A stretch of 64,000 nt of DNA, taken from positions 496,001-560,000 of the forward strand of contig CAWCUK010000003.1 of NCBI GenBank assembly GCA_963798775.1. The letters are read 5' to 3'. Below, piece after piece: positions 1 to 9,774 of the stretch (positions within the stretch are counted from its first letter, which is position 1; every line of letters starts with the position of its first letter). The notes beneath the pieces were generated by a model that worked only from the letters and a program-made list of their open reading frames with translations, was not told the origin of the DNA and ran no database searches. The position numbers were made by a program, and so were the translations under genes. The stretch comes from CAWCUK01 sp963798775. Lineage in GTDB: Bacteria; Bacteroidota; Ignavibacteria; Ignavibacteriales; Ignavibacteriaceae.

Positions 1-966
1 TTCTTCGCTGCCGATAAAAATCGGTGTTCTTTGATGCAGGTTTTCCGGTTTAATTTCTAAAATTCTTTGTCTGCCGTTAGTGGCTCTTCCGCCTGCGGCC
101 TCTACAATAAACGCCATAGGATTACATTCGTACATTAATCTCAGTTTTCCGTTTGGATGACGGGAATCTCCCGGGTACATAAAAATTCCTCCGTAAAGCA
201 TATTGCGGTGAATATCCGCAACCATAGAACCGATATAGCGGGATGAATAAGGTCTGTTTGTCGCGTCATCTTCATCCTGAAGATATTTTATATATTTTTT
301 TAATCCCGGATGCCAGTATTTATAATGACCTTCGTTTATGCTGTAAATTTGTGATTTTTTTGGAATTCTGATATTTTCATGAGAAAGCAGAAATTCTCCG
401 AAAGAAGGATCTAAAGTGAAACCATGGACACCTTCTCCGGTTGTATAAACCAGAATTGTGCTTGATCCGTATACAACATAACCGGCGGCAATTTGTTTGT
501 ATCCCTGCTGTAGGCAATCTTCAAGGGTTCCGGGTTTTCCGTCTGGAGAAATTCTTTTATAAATTGAAAATATTGTTCCGATACTTATATTTACATCTAT
601 ATTTGATGAACCATCCAGGGGATCAAAAAGAAGAACATATTTCCCTATTTTATATTCTTTCGGAATATGTATAATATCTTCTTCTTCTTCGGAGGCCATA
701 ACACAAAGATGGCCGCCGTGGTCCATCGCCCTAAAGAGCATATCATGAGCAAAAATATCAAGTTTTTTTACTTTTTCGCCGTGAACATTATTATCCCCCG
801 TAAAACCAAGAATATCAACTAAACCTGCTTTATTTACTTCAAGAGATATAACTTTAGCGGCTAAGGAGAGATCAGATAATAAATTCGATAATTCCCCGGT
901 AGCCTCAGGATGTTTTTTCTCTCCTTCTATAATATGGCGTGCTAACGTCATAAAACGTGGTGTCAT
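1..966 (-). CDS. fbp: Fructose-1,6-bisphosphatase class I, 3' end cut by window edge
   Basis: Hydrolyses fructose-1,6-bisphosphate to fructose-6-phosphate in gluconeogenesis (cytosolic, Mg-dependent). The frame is open for 322 codons from ATG at 966 to base 1 with no stop. The metal and phosphate site DPLDGSSNID lies at about residues 115-124, preceded by the acidic run ASEEEED at 91-97, and the visible end reads HQRTPIFIGSEE, close to the C-terminal HQRVPIxxGS block of class I enzymes. Class I enzymes are about 330-340 residues, so only some 10-20 residues are missing. The gene is followed upstream on the same strand by the ABC exporter gene, with 28 bp between them. Identification is secure; only the C-terminus is unseen. 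Confidence 0.93.
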   Translation of the reverse strand, partial: MTPRFMTLARHIIEGEKKHPEATGELSNLLSDLSLAAKVISLEVNKAGLVDILGFTGDNNVHGEKVKKLDIFAHDMLFRAMDHGGHLCVMASEEEEDIIHIPKEYKIGKYVLLFDPLDGSSNIDVNISIGTIFSIYKRISPDGKPGTLEDCLQQGYKQIAAGYVVYGSSTILVYTTGEGVHGFTLDPSFGEFLLSHENIRIPKKSQIYSINEGHYKYWHPGLKKYIKYLQDEDDATNRPYSSRYIGSMVADIHRNMLYGGIFMYPGDSRHPNGKLRLMYECNPMAFIVEAAGGRATNGRQRILEIKPENLHQRTPIFIGSEE

Positions 967-994
967 ATTAAACCTTTTAATTTATTGGAAAATT

Positions 995-2792
995 TTATGC
1001 TGTACGTTCTATTTCCTGATCTTTATATTGAAGTTGATATAATTTATAATAAATTCCACGTTTTGCAAGCAGCTCTTGGTGTGTTCCGCTTTCCCTCACT
1101 TCGCCTTTATGCATCACAATAATTTTATCGGCACTTTGTATAGTGGAAAGACGATGCGCGATTACAATTGCCGTTCTGCCCACTAAAAGCTTCTCAATAG
1201 CTCTTTGAATTAAAATTTCTGTTTCGGTGTCTACACTAGAGGTAGCTTCATCTAAAATTAAAATTTGAGGATCGTAAGCAAGCGCACGGGCAAAAGAAAT
1301 TAACTGTTTTTGTCCTACGCTTAAAGTTGCTCCTCTCTCTTTTACTGTTTCATCATAACCTTTTTCTAAAAGATCAATAAATTTATCGGCACCCACAATT
1401 TTGGCGGATTCTCTTAACTTCTCTAAAGGAATATCATCGTTGCTCATACTTATATTAGAACGAATTGTACCGGAAAAAAGAAAAACATCCTGCAGAACTA
1501 TGGAAATAAATTTCCTTAGTTCCTTTTTACTCATTCTGCTAATATCAATTCCGTCAATTAAAATGGTTCCTTTATTGATATCATAAAATCTGGTTAAAAT
1601 ATTTATAATACTTGTTTTACCCGCGCCTGTAGCGCCTACAATCGCTATAGTTTCTCCGGGATTTATTTTAAAATCTATGTTTTTTAAAACATAGTTTTCA
1701 TCGTTATACGCGAACCAGACATTTTTAAACTCTATTTCCCCCTTTATTTTTTCAATTTTTGCGGGGTTTTCCGGATCTTTAATATAAGTTTCATTATCAA
1801 GAAGTTTAAATATTCTTTCTGAAGAAGCCATTGCCGTCTGCATTATATTGTATTTTTCTGAAAGATCTCTTATGGGACGGAAGAACATTTCTGTATACTG
1901 TATAAATGCTAAAAGAACACCTACGGATAAGGTGCTTTGAATAACTTCACCGCCGCCGTACCATATAATTAATCCAAAAGCTATTGAACTTAAAATTTCA
2001 ACACTCGGGAAAAATATAGCGTAATAAAAAATTGATTTAATATTCGCAGAACGATAATCCTTATTAATTTTTGAAAACTGTTTCTGCTCCTCTTTTTCTT
2101 TATTGAAAATCTGAATTACGTTCATTCCCGTAACATGTTCCTGCATGTAAGAATTTAATCTTGCCAAATGAAGCCGAACATCCCGGTAACTTTCTCTTAC
2201 TTTTTTTCGGAAAAGAAATGTTCCGTATATTAGAACCGGGAGAACCGATAACGTAACAAGGGAAAGTTTTACATCCATAATAAAACATGAATACGAGTAT
2301 CCATACAATGTATAAAAATATCGCTGAAAACCATCACTATTCCGGATGAAAAAAGTTCATTCAGAGATTCAACATCATTAGTGGTTCTTGTAACTAATTC
2401 TGCCTATAGGAGTTTTATCAAAAAAGCGTAAAGCTAATTTTTGAGTGTGCCGAAAAATTTGGGTACGAAGGTCATAAATTGTTCTTTGTCCAAGATATTG
2501 TGTATAATAAGTTAAGAAGTACTGCATTACTGTCTGCAGCAGAAGAAATCCGAAAAGCAGCAGACTTATATTTACTAAGCCGTGAATAATCTTTATTCGC
2601 GATATACTTATCGACCGCAATTTTTGTTAAGAGCGGCCTTACAGCAGGCAAAGCAGCGACAATAATATTTAAGACAATCGCAAAAATAACATACTTCTTA
2701 TAAGGTTTAATATAACCCAGAAGCCGTTTCATTAATTTTGAATCGTACGCCTTACCTAATACTTCTTCTTCACTTTTATAATCATTTGCCAT
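995..2792 (-). CDS. ABC exporter subunit (MsbA/YheI-like), broken by four single-base frameshifts
   Basis: Permease-ATPase half transporter. The frame starts at ATG 2792 and changes near 2590 (after YIANKDYSRL), near 2395 (after FDKTPIGR), near 2310 and near 2280 (before MDVKLSLVTL), then stays open to 995. The total of 1798 bp is 3n+1, which fits four one-base insertions in a 597-residue protein. Read across the shifts, the transmembrane part is continuous and normal (for example LVTRTTNDVESLNELFSSG). The C-terminal ATPase has a normal Walker A (GATGAGKTS), the signature LSVGQKQ (Gly to Val in LSGGQ) and Walker B with its catalytic Glu (ILILDEATSSVD). The full-site partner is probably the gene at 3851-5599. 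Clustered one-base insertions in an otherwise intact sequence suggest sequence errors, though a young pseudogene is possible. Confidence 0.8.
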
Positions 2793-2827
2793 AAAATATA
2801 ATCTTATTAAAATTAGGTATTAAAAAT

Positions 2828-3839
2828 TTAAACCACTTTATGATAAATTTTATCAGTTAAAAAATTCTTTATATTATCAGCAGTTGTATCCATAATTCTT
2901 TCAACCGCTTCCACCGAATCAAAAGCCATATGCGGAGTTATAATTACATTTTCTTTCCTGAGCAGAATATTCCTTTTGATTATTGCTTCAAGATGATCAA
3001 CGGAAACATTTTTAGTTAGCATTTGATTTTCTTCTTTTACCAGTTCTTCACCTTCAAAAACATCTAATCCGGCGCCGCCGAATATTCCGCTTTCTATTGC
3101 GTAATAAAGAGCTTTCGGTTCAATAATTCCGCTTCTTGCGGTATTTATGAAGAGAGTTCCTTTTTTAACCTTTTCAATATTATTCATATTAATTATATGA
3201 TGAGTATATTTATTGTAAGGGCAATGCAGGGAAATTATATTAGATGATTCGAGCAATTCATCCAAAGTAACATATTTAAAATCAAGCATTTCTGCTAAAA
3301 TATGATTTGGCTTTGCGTCGCTTGCAATTATATTTCATACCGAAACCTTTTGCTATTTTAATTACATGAACTCCGATACTGCCGGCACCAACTACACCGA
3401 GTGTTTTTCCGCGAAGGTCAAAACCTTGAAGTCCTTCTAAAGTAAAATCATTTCTTATAGTTCTTACATAAGCTTTATGCAGATTCCTGGAAAGCGCTAA
3501 TATTAACGCGAAAGTATGTTCAGCCACAGTATTTTCCCCGTAATAAGGAACATTACAAACTGAAATATTTTTTTGTCCGGCGATTTTTATATCAATATGA
3601 TTAAAACCGGTGCTGCGTGTTGCGATAAATTTTAATTTCTTAGCTTTCCCGATAACTTTAGAAGTTATATCCGAATAAATAAAGGGAGACACAATATCCG
3701 AATCGGCAATTAAATCGGCATTATTTTCATCTAAAGCCTCATTATAAAATTTAAGCTCAAAAGTTTTATCGAATTTCCTTCTTAAATATTTTTTTTCTTT
3801 CGGGGTAACTTCAAAAAAGGATACTGTTGTTTTTTCCAT
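2828..3839 (-). CDS. D-isomer-specific 2-hydroxyacid dehydrogenase (D-lactate dehydrogenase-like), one frameshift
   Basis: NAD-dependent reduction of 2-ketoacids to D-2-hydroxyacids, most like D-lactate dehydrogenase. The N-terminal part (3839 to about 3330) carries the Rossmann dinucleotide loop VVGAGSIG. The C-terminal part (to 2828) has the substrate Arg in INTARSG, the catalytic Glu region in AGLDVFEGEE, and the catalytic His in ITPHMAFDS. The two halves are in different frames, and the join falls near 3330 after KGFGMK, where skipping one T restores IIASDAKPNHILAEMLDF. The total of 1012 bp is 3n+1, so one inserted base in a 336-residue protein explains it. It sits between the two ABC exporter genes on the same strand. 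The exact substrate cannot be told from sequence. Confidence 0.85.
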
Positions 3840-3850
3840 ATTTTTTCCTT

Positions 3851-5599
3851 TTAATTTAATTCTTCAAGTTCTTTTTCAAGTAATTGCTTGAAATGTAGAT
3901 CGGCATAAATTCCGCCCAATTTTACTAATTCTTCATGTGTGCCTTCTTCGGCTATTTTTCCTTCTGCTAGAACAATAATTTTATCCGCGTCTTTTACTGT
4001 AGAAATTCTATGACTGATTAATATGCTGGTTCTATCTTTCATAAATTGTTTAAGATTTTTCAATATATCTTCTTCGGTGTGAGTATCAACCGCGGAAAAT
4101 GAATCATCTAAAATTAAAATTTTAGGATCTATTGCCAGAGCGCGTGATAATGAAGCACGCTGTTTTTGACCTCCGGAAAGCGTTATTCCTCTTTCCCCGA
4201 CAATAGTTTCATAACCATGTGTAAAGGTTTCAACATCTTTATCAAACTGCGCAATTTTAGAGGCGGCTACAACTTTTTCTTTATCAATTTCGTGTAAACC
4301 ATAAGAAACATTGTTTAAAAGTGTATCGGAGAACAGAAAAGATTCTTGCTGAACTAGTCCGATATTTTTTCTTAAAACCTCTATCGGAATATTTTTTACA
4401 TTTTGGCCGTCAATTAATAATTCACCTTCCGTAACATCGTAAAGACGCGGAATTAAATTTACCATCGTAGTTTTTCCGACTCCCGTATAAGCCATAATTG
4501 CGGTTGTTGTTCCGGTAGGAATTTTTAAATTAATATTTCTTAAAATATAAGGATGATGTTCCGAATAGCGGAATGAAACATTTTTAAACTCAATTTCTCC
4601 TTTAATTGTCTTTATAGATTTATCTGTATTTTCATCATCTTGAATTTCAAACTCCTCATTAAAAATCTTATTTAATCTTTTCATACTTGCTTCGGCTTGC
4701 TGTATAATATTTATTACCCAGCCGAGCGCGATCATCGGCCAGATTAAATATCCCAAATAAACTAAAAAAGCTGTAATTTCACCAAGATCCATTTCACCGC
4801 TTATAACTTTACCGCCGCCGATCCAAATAACAATAATGATTGAAAACCCGGTAATTAAAAATAAAATCGGTTGGAATAACGCTTGTATTTTAACCATATT
4901 CATATTTCTGTTAAGAAAATCGTCGCTGAGTTTGTTGAACTCTTTTATTTCATTTTCTTCACGGACATAAGATTTAATTACGCGGATTCCCGAAAAATTT
5001 TCCTGTGCTTTTGTGGTTAGTTCAGAAAATTTTTCTTGAATTAAAGTAAATTTTTCATGAATAAGTTTTCCAACCTTAAAAACTAAAATTGATAAAATAG
5101 GCAGCGGGATTAACGCGTAAATTGTCATTGTTAAATTAAGCGAAACAAGAATAGTTATTACCGCGATTAAACGAATGGTTGTATCTATTGAATACATAAC
5201 AGCCGGACCGAGAAACATGCGTACCGCGTTTATATCGTTGGTTGCGTGAGCCATAATATTCCCGGTAGAATTATTTTGGAAATATCGGAGCGGAAGTTTT
5301 TGAATATGGCTCCAAAAATCGGAGCGAAGATCGAACTCAATTTTACGAGAAACTACAATAATGGTTTGTCGAATCAGAAATCTGAATGTCCCTCCGAAAA
5401 TGGCCGCGCCGATAATTAATAAAGCATACTTTACAAGCTGTTCTGAAGTAACCGATTTATCAATGGAATTTATTGCGTCTTTTATTATCAGCGGAATGTA
5501 TAGAGTTCCCGCGTTTGAAAGAAGAATAAATAAAAAACCCCAGAAAATTTTTGTTTTATAACGGGAGAAATATTTTCTTAATTTATATAGATTTTTCAT
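3851..5599 (-). CDS. ABC exporter subunit with degenerate ATPase site (YheH/TM287-like)
   Basis: A 582-residue half transporter: six membrane helices in the first ~310 residues, then an ATPase domain. Walker A at about 369-378 reads AYTGVGKT, with Ala where the first Gly is expected. Walker B near 500 reads ILILDDSFSAVD, so the catalytic Glu is Asp. The signature LSGGQKQR and H-loop LISHRIST are normal. Asp for Glu in Walker B is the hallmark of the inactive-site partner in heterodimeric bacterial exporters, and the neighbouring exporter at 995-2792 has the matching defect in its signature (LSVGQ). I therefore infer one heterodimer with one active and one degenerate ATP site. The substrate is unknown (drug or lipid export are the usual roles). 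Confidence 0.9.
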   Translation of the reverse strand: MKNLYKLRKYFSRYKTKIFWGFLFILLSNAGTLYIPLIIKDAINSIDKSVTSEQLVKYALLIIGAAIFGGTFRFLIRQTIIVVSRKIEFDLRSDFWSHIQKLPLRYFQNNSTGNIMAHATNDINAVRMFLGPAVMYSIDTTIRLIAVITILVSLNLTMTIYALIPLPILSILVFKVGKLIHEKFTLIQEKFSELTTKAQENFSGIRVIKSYVREENEIKEFNKLSDDFLNRNMNMVKIQALFQPILFLITGFSIIIVIWIGGGKVISGEMDLGEITAFLVYLGYLIWPMIALGWVINIIQQAEASMKRLNKIFNEEFEIQDDENTDKSIKTIKGEIEFKNVSFRYSEHHPYILRNINLKIPTGTTTAIMAYTGVGKTTMVNLIPRLYDVTEGELLIDGQNVKNIPIEVLRKNIGLVQQESFLFSDTLLNNVSYGLHEIDKEKVVAASKIAQFDKDVETFTHGYETIVGERGITLSGGQKQRASLSRALAIDPKILILDDSFSAVDTHTEEDILKNLKQFMKDRTSILISHRISTVKDADKIIVLAEGKIAEEGTHEELVKLGGIYADLHFKQLLEKELEELN

Positions 5600-5785
5600 A
5601 TAGACTTAAAAGCTATTCATAGATAAGATAACACTATTTAAATGAGAAATGAATTTATGCAACCGCTGCAACTGAAAGAATTTAAAATAAGAATGAACCC
5701 TAGTTTATATTTGTATTCATAATCATAGAGTTCATTTACAACAATATTCTACAAAACGAAAAGAATTCCGCAGAAATTTCTTGTA

Positions 5786-7063
5786 TTAATCAATAAGATC
5801 AAAACCGGTATATTTCTGTAGAACCTTAGGTACTTTAATTTTACCGTCGTGAGTTTGATAATTTTCTAAAATAGAAACCATTAATCTGCTTGTAGCCAAA
5901 CCTGAACCGTTTAATGTGTGGAGAAATTCCGGCTTTTTTGTCAGTTCATTTCTAAAACGAATATTTGCTCTTCTTGCTTGAAAATTTTCAAAATTGCTGC
6001 ATGAAGAAGCTTCCAGCCATTTATTTTCGGCGGGCGACCAGGTTTCAATATCATAACATTTAGCGGCCGAAAAACTTAAATCACCGGTGCAGAGAAGAAG
6101 CACACGGTAAGGAATTTCTAAGGCTTTAAGAATATCTTCCGCGTCGTTAACTAATTTTTCCAGTTCATCATAAGAAGTTTCCGGTTTAACAAATTTAACC
6201 ATTTCAACTTTATTAAACTGATGAACTCTTAGAAATCCTTTTGATTCTTTTCCATAAGAACCGGCTTCTCTTCTGAAGCATGCCGAAAAACCTACGTATT
6301 TTATCGGAAGATCTTTTTCATTTAAAATTTCATTTCTGTAAATATTTGTAATCGGAACTTCGGCGGTGGGAATAGGAAAAAGTTCGTCTTTACAAATATG
6401 GTACATATCTTCTTCCATTTTTGGAATTTGACCGGTACCTTTCATTGAATCGCGGTTAACCAAAAACGGCGGAAATACTTCGCTGTAACCATGGTTCCGC
6501 AGATGATAATCCAACATAAAATTTATTAAAGCACGTTCCAAAGTCGCGCCCTTTCCAATATACAGAGGAAAACCGGAGCCGGAAATTTTTGCGCCTCTCT
6601 CAAAATCTAATATTTTTAATTTCTTCCCCAGTTCAACGTGATCAATTTTTTTGTTTTCATTCTCAAAATTAAATTCATCAGGAAGCCATTGCCTTATTTC
6701 AATATTATCTTCGGCGGATTTTCCGACCGGCACAGATTCATGCGGAAGATTCGGGATGTACATTAATATTTCGTCAAGTTTCGACTGAACTTCATTCAGC
6801 TTGTTTTCATATTCTTTAATTTCTTCGGCAACATTTTTCATCTCGGCAATTATTTCTGATGCGTCTTCGCCTGCTTTTTTTAATCTGCCTACTTCCTGCG
6901 AAACATGGTTTTTATTGGCTTTTAACTCTTCACTTTTTGTTATTAAATCTCTTCTCTCCGTATCTAAATTTAGAATTTCATCAATTCTGCTTTTCTCATT
7001 TTTATTTTCTATTCCTTTTCTAACAAGTTCAGGATTTTCTCTAATTAATTTTATATCAAGCAT
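5786..7063 (-). CDS. serS: Serine--tRNA ligase
   Basis: Charges tRNA-Ser (and tRNA-Sec where present) with serine in the cytosol. The 425-residue length is normal. Residues 1-100 form the charged, heptad-rich antiparallel coiled-coil arm that recognises the tRNA long variable arm. The class II core follows: motif 2 around FRREAGSYGKESKGFLRVHQ and motif 3 around LNGSGLATSRLMVSILENYQ. The start is the ATG of MLDIKLIREN, the standard N-terminus of the family. It lies 33 bp after leuS on the same strand, so the two synthetases are probably co-transcribed. Downstream, 5600-5785 holds no gene. Confidence 0.97.
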   Translation of the reverse strand: MLDIKLIRENPELVRKGIENKNEKSRIDEILNLDTERRDLITKSEELKANKNHVSQEVGRLKKAGEDASEIIAEMKNVAEEIKEYENKLNEVQSKLDEILMYIPNLPHESVPVGKSAEDNIEIRQWLPDEFNFENENKKIDHVELGKKLKILDFERGAKISGSGFPLYIGKGATLERALINFMLDYHLRNHGYSEVFPPFLVNRDSMKGTGQIPKMEEDMYHICKDELFPIPTAEVPITNIYRNEILNEKDLPIKYVGFSACFRREAGSYGKESKGFLRVHQFNKVEMVKFVKPETSYDELEKLVNDAEDILKALEIPYRVLLLCTGDLSFSAAKCYDIETWSPAENKWLEASSCSNFENFQARRANIRFRNELTKKPEFLHTLNGSGLATSRLMVSILENYQTHDGKIKVPKVLQKYTGFDLID

Positions 7064-7096
7064 AATAGATTTTTCTTTTTAGTTTATTATTCGCTT

Positions 7097-9565
7097 TTAT
7101 TTTACAACGATATTATAAATTTTATTGTTTACGTAAATCTCTTTTACAATTTTTTTGCCGTCTGTATGTTTTGTAACTTTTTCATCACTGAAAGCGGCTT
7201 CCTTCACAGCGTTTTGTTCACTATTTAAAGGCATTTCCACGGTTGTTCTTAATTTACCGTTAACTTGAACCGCAATATTTACATTATCTTCAATAAGAGC
7301 GGCCTCATCAAAATCATACCAAACCGGTTTTTCATATACAGAAACATCGTGACCTATAATTTGTCTGCATTCTTCACCAAGATGAGGAGCAACCGGAGAA
7401 AGAAGAATTGAAAATCTTTCTAAAGTATAAGCCTGCAGCTCTTTTTTACAGCTTTCCAAATTTTTTGAAAGTTCATTTATTAATTCCATTAAAGAGGCAA
7501 TTGCGGTATTAAATCGGAAATTGTTAATTTCTTCGTCAAACTTTTTAATCGTCTGATTAATTTTTCTATAGACAGATTTTTCTTCGTTGTTTAAGGCGGA
7601 AATGTCAAATTTTTCTTTTAATGATACTTCTTTAATTATATTCGGAAATTTATTAAACAATTCATAACTGCGCTGTACAAAACGATCCGTACCGGAAATT
7701 CCTTTGTCGCTCCAATCGCCTCCGAGTTCGTACGGGCCCATAAACATTAAGTATAAACGGAAAACATCACTGCCGTGGTATTTTGTAAAATCATCGGGAT
7801 TAACAACATTTCCTTTTGATTTTGACATTTTAGCGCCTTGATTTGTAATCATACCTTGATGAATCAAGTTTCTGAAAGGTTCATCGGTATTAGTTAATTT
7901 TAAATCTCTTAAAAACTTATGAACAAATCTCGCGTAAAGTAAATGCATTGTAGCATGTTCGGCACCGCCTACATACATATCCACAGGCATCCATTTTTCG
8001 GCTCTTTCAATATCAAACATCTTATCTTTTACACGCGGATCTAAATACCGAAAATAGTACCAGCTTGAATCAACAAAGGTATCCATCGTATCGGGATCTC
8101 GTTTTGCTTCTCCTCCGCATTTGGGACAAGTCGTATTTATAAAATCTTTATTAGTAGCCAAAGGAGATTCTCCTGCCGGCTTAAATTCAACTTCATAGGG
8201 AAGTTCGATCGGGAGATCTTTTTCTTCAACCGGAACTTCGCCGCATTTTTCACAGTGAATTACCGGAATAGGAGTTCCCCAATATCTTTGACGTGAAATT
8301 AGCCAATCTCTTAATCTATAATTTATTTTTTTCTTTCCTAAACCTGTTGTTTCCAAATAATCGGTTATTTTATTAATTCCTTCTTTAGAATTCATTCCGC
8401 TGAATTCACCGGAATTTATCATTTCGCCTTCATCGGTATAGGCTTCCCTTAATTCTGCGTCTTTATCGGTTTTGGGTTGGTGAATAACTTTTTTGATAGA
8501 CAAATTAAATTTTTTTGCGAATTCAAAATCCCGTTCATCATGCCCGGGAACTGCCATAACACATCCGGTTCCGTAGGTAAGGAGCGCATAATCCGCGATC
8601 CATATCGGCACTTTTTCCCCGTTAACCGGATTTATAGCAAATGCACCTGTCGGAACTCCGGTTTTTTCTTTTACTGTTGAAGTTCTTTCTATTTCGGTTA
8701 AACTTTTTATAGAATCTCTATATTCATCAACATGTTTTTTATTTTCCGCAGTCGTTAATTTATCAACAAGCGGATGTTCGGGAGCAAGAACAACATAAGT
8801 AACACCGAATAAAGTATCGGGGCGGGTTGTAAAAACTGTAATTTCCTCGTCACTTTCTTCAACCTTAAATGTTACTTCGGTTCCTATACTTTTCCCGATC
8901 CAGTTTCTCTGCATCAGTTTAGTTTTTTCAGGCCAATTTATCTTTTCGAGCCCATCTAAAAGCTCATCGGCGTAATCAGTAATTTTAAAAAACCATTGTG
9001 TTAAATTTTTCTGAATTACTTCTGTTCCGCATCTTTCGCAAGTGCCGTCAGCTTGTACTTGTTCATTGGCTAGGACGGTTTTATCATTGGGGCACCAGTT
9101 AACCGGAGCGTTTTTTCTATAAGCCAAACCTTTTTTGTAAAGCTGTAAAAACAACCATTGATTCCATTTATAATATTCGGGAACACATGTCATCAATTCT
9201 GTACTCCAATCGTACATGCAGCCCATATGTTTAAGCTGATTTCTAATATCATCAATATTTTTCATCGTGCTGTCATACGGATGGATTCCCGTTTTTATAG
9301 CATAATTTTCAGCCGGCAAACCGAAAGCGTCATATCCCATTGGTTCAAATACGTTAAAACCTTTTAGCTTTTTATAACGGGCCCACGAGTCGGTTGGCCC
9401 ATAATTATACCAATGCCCGCAGTGCAATTTTGCTCCCGAAGGATAGATGAACATTACAAGTGTATAAAGTTTATTTTCGGTTTTGGAAAAATCAGTTTTA
9501 TAAACTTTTTTATTTTCCCAATATTTTTGCCATTTAGTTTCTATTTCAGAAAAAGGATAACGCAT
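7097..9565 (-). CDS. leuS: Leucine--tRNA ligase
   Basis: Class I synthetase charging tRNA-Leu, 822 residues, normal for bacteria. The HIGH motif near residue 48 is HCGH within PSGAKLHCGHWYNYGP. The zinc domain CPND...CERCG follows near 157-180, then the CP1 editing domain with the TTRPDTLFGVTY hydrolysis-site segment, and the KMSKS loop as AKMSKSKGNVVNPD near residue 580. The C-terminal tRNA-binding domain ends in KEIYVNNKIYNIVVK. The gene is divergent from lysA across a 209-bp intergenic region (9566-9774), which must hold both promoters. No T-box-like or other leader structure was evident there. Confidence 0.97.
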   Translation of the reverse strand: MRYPFSEIETKWQKYWENKKVYKTDFSKTENKLYTLVMFIYPSGAKLHCGHWYNYGPTDSWARYKKLKGFNVFEPMGYDAFGLPAENYAIKTGIHPYDSTMKNIDDIRNQLKHMGCMYDWSTELMTCVPEYYKWNQWLFLQLYKKGLAYRKNAPVNWCPNDKTVLANEQVQADGTCERCGTEVIQKNLTQWFFKITDYADELLDGLEKINWPEKTKLMQRNWIGKSIGTEVTFKVEESDEEITVFTTRPDTLFGVTYVVLAPEHPLVDKLTTAENKKHVDEYRDSIKSLTEIERTSTVKEKTGVPTGAFAINPVNGEKVPIWIADYALLTYGTGCVMAVPGHDERDFEFAKKFNLSIKKVIHQPKTDKDAELREAYTDEGEMINSGEFSGMNSKEGINKITDYLETTGLGKKKINYRLRDWLISRQRYWGTPIPVIHCEKCGEVPVEEKDLPIELPYEVEFKPAGESPLATNKDFINTTCPKCGGEAKRDPDTMDTFVDSSWYYFRYLDPRVKDKMFDIERAEKWMPVDMYVGGAEHATMHLLYARFVHKFLRDLKLTNTDEPFRNLIHQGMITNQGAKMSKSKGNVVNPDDFTKYHGSDVFRLYLMFMGPYELGGDWSDKGISGTDRFVQRSYELFNKFPNIIKEVSLKEKFDISALNNEEKSVYRKINQTIKKFDEEINNFRFNTAIASLMELINELSKNLESCKKELQAYTLERFSILLSPVAPHLGEECRQIIGHDVSVYEKPVWYDFDEAALIEDNVNIAVQVNGKLRTTVEMPLNSEQNAVKEAAFSDEKVTKHTDGKKIVKEIYVNNKIYNIVVK

Positions 9566-9774
9566 AGTCTTTTTTTTAAGTTTAATTTAAAATTGACCTC
9601 AAATTTACCTAAAATGCGGAGCAATTCAAATTATATAAATGTTCCGCTTCGAATGAAAAATAAAAGGGAAGAGGCTAATTTTTTTCTTCTGTACCCACAT
9701 TCGTATTTTTGAATTTTGAGTTGAATTTTATGTATTTTAGCATTTTATAAATTCAACTAAAACCTCAGGAAAAA

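Noticed and set aside
441..674. Plus-strand ORF inside fbp
   Set aside because: It is antisense to well-conserved fructose-bisphosphatase codons and has no independent coding features.
2100..2288. Separate small gene in the ABC exporter
   Set aside because: It is the exporter's own sequence in a shifted frame; its first residues (MFYYGCK) overlap the region where the frame must be corrected to FYMDVKL.
9566..9774. Lysine riboswitch or T-box ahead of lysA/leuS
   Set aside because: Only 209 bp of AT-rich sequence with no multi-stem structure or conserved boxes that I could find.
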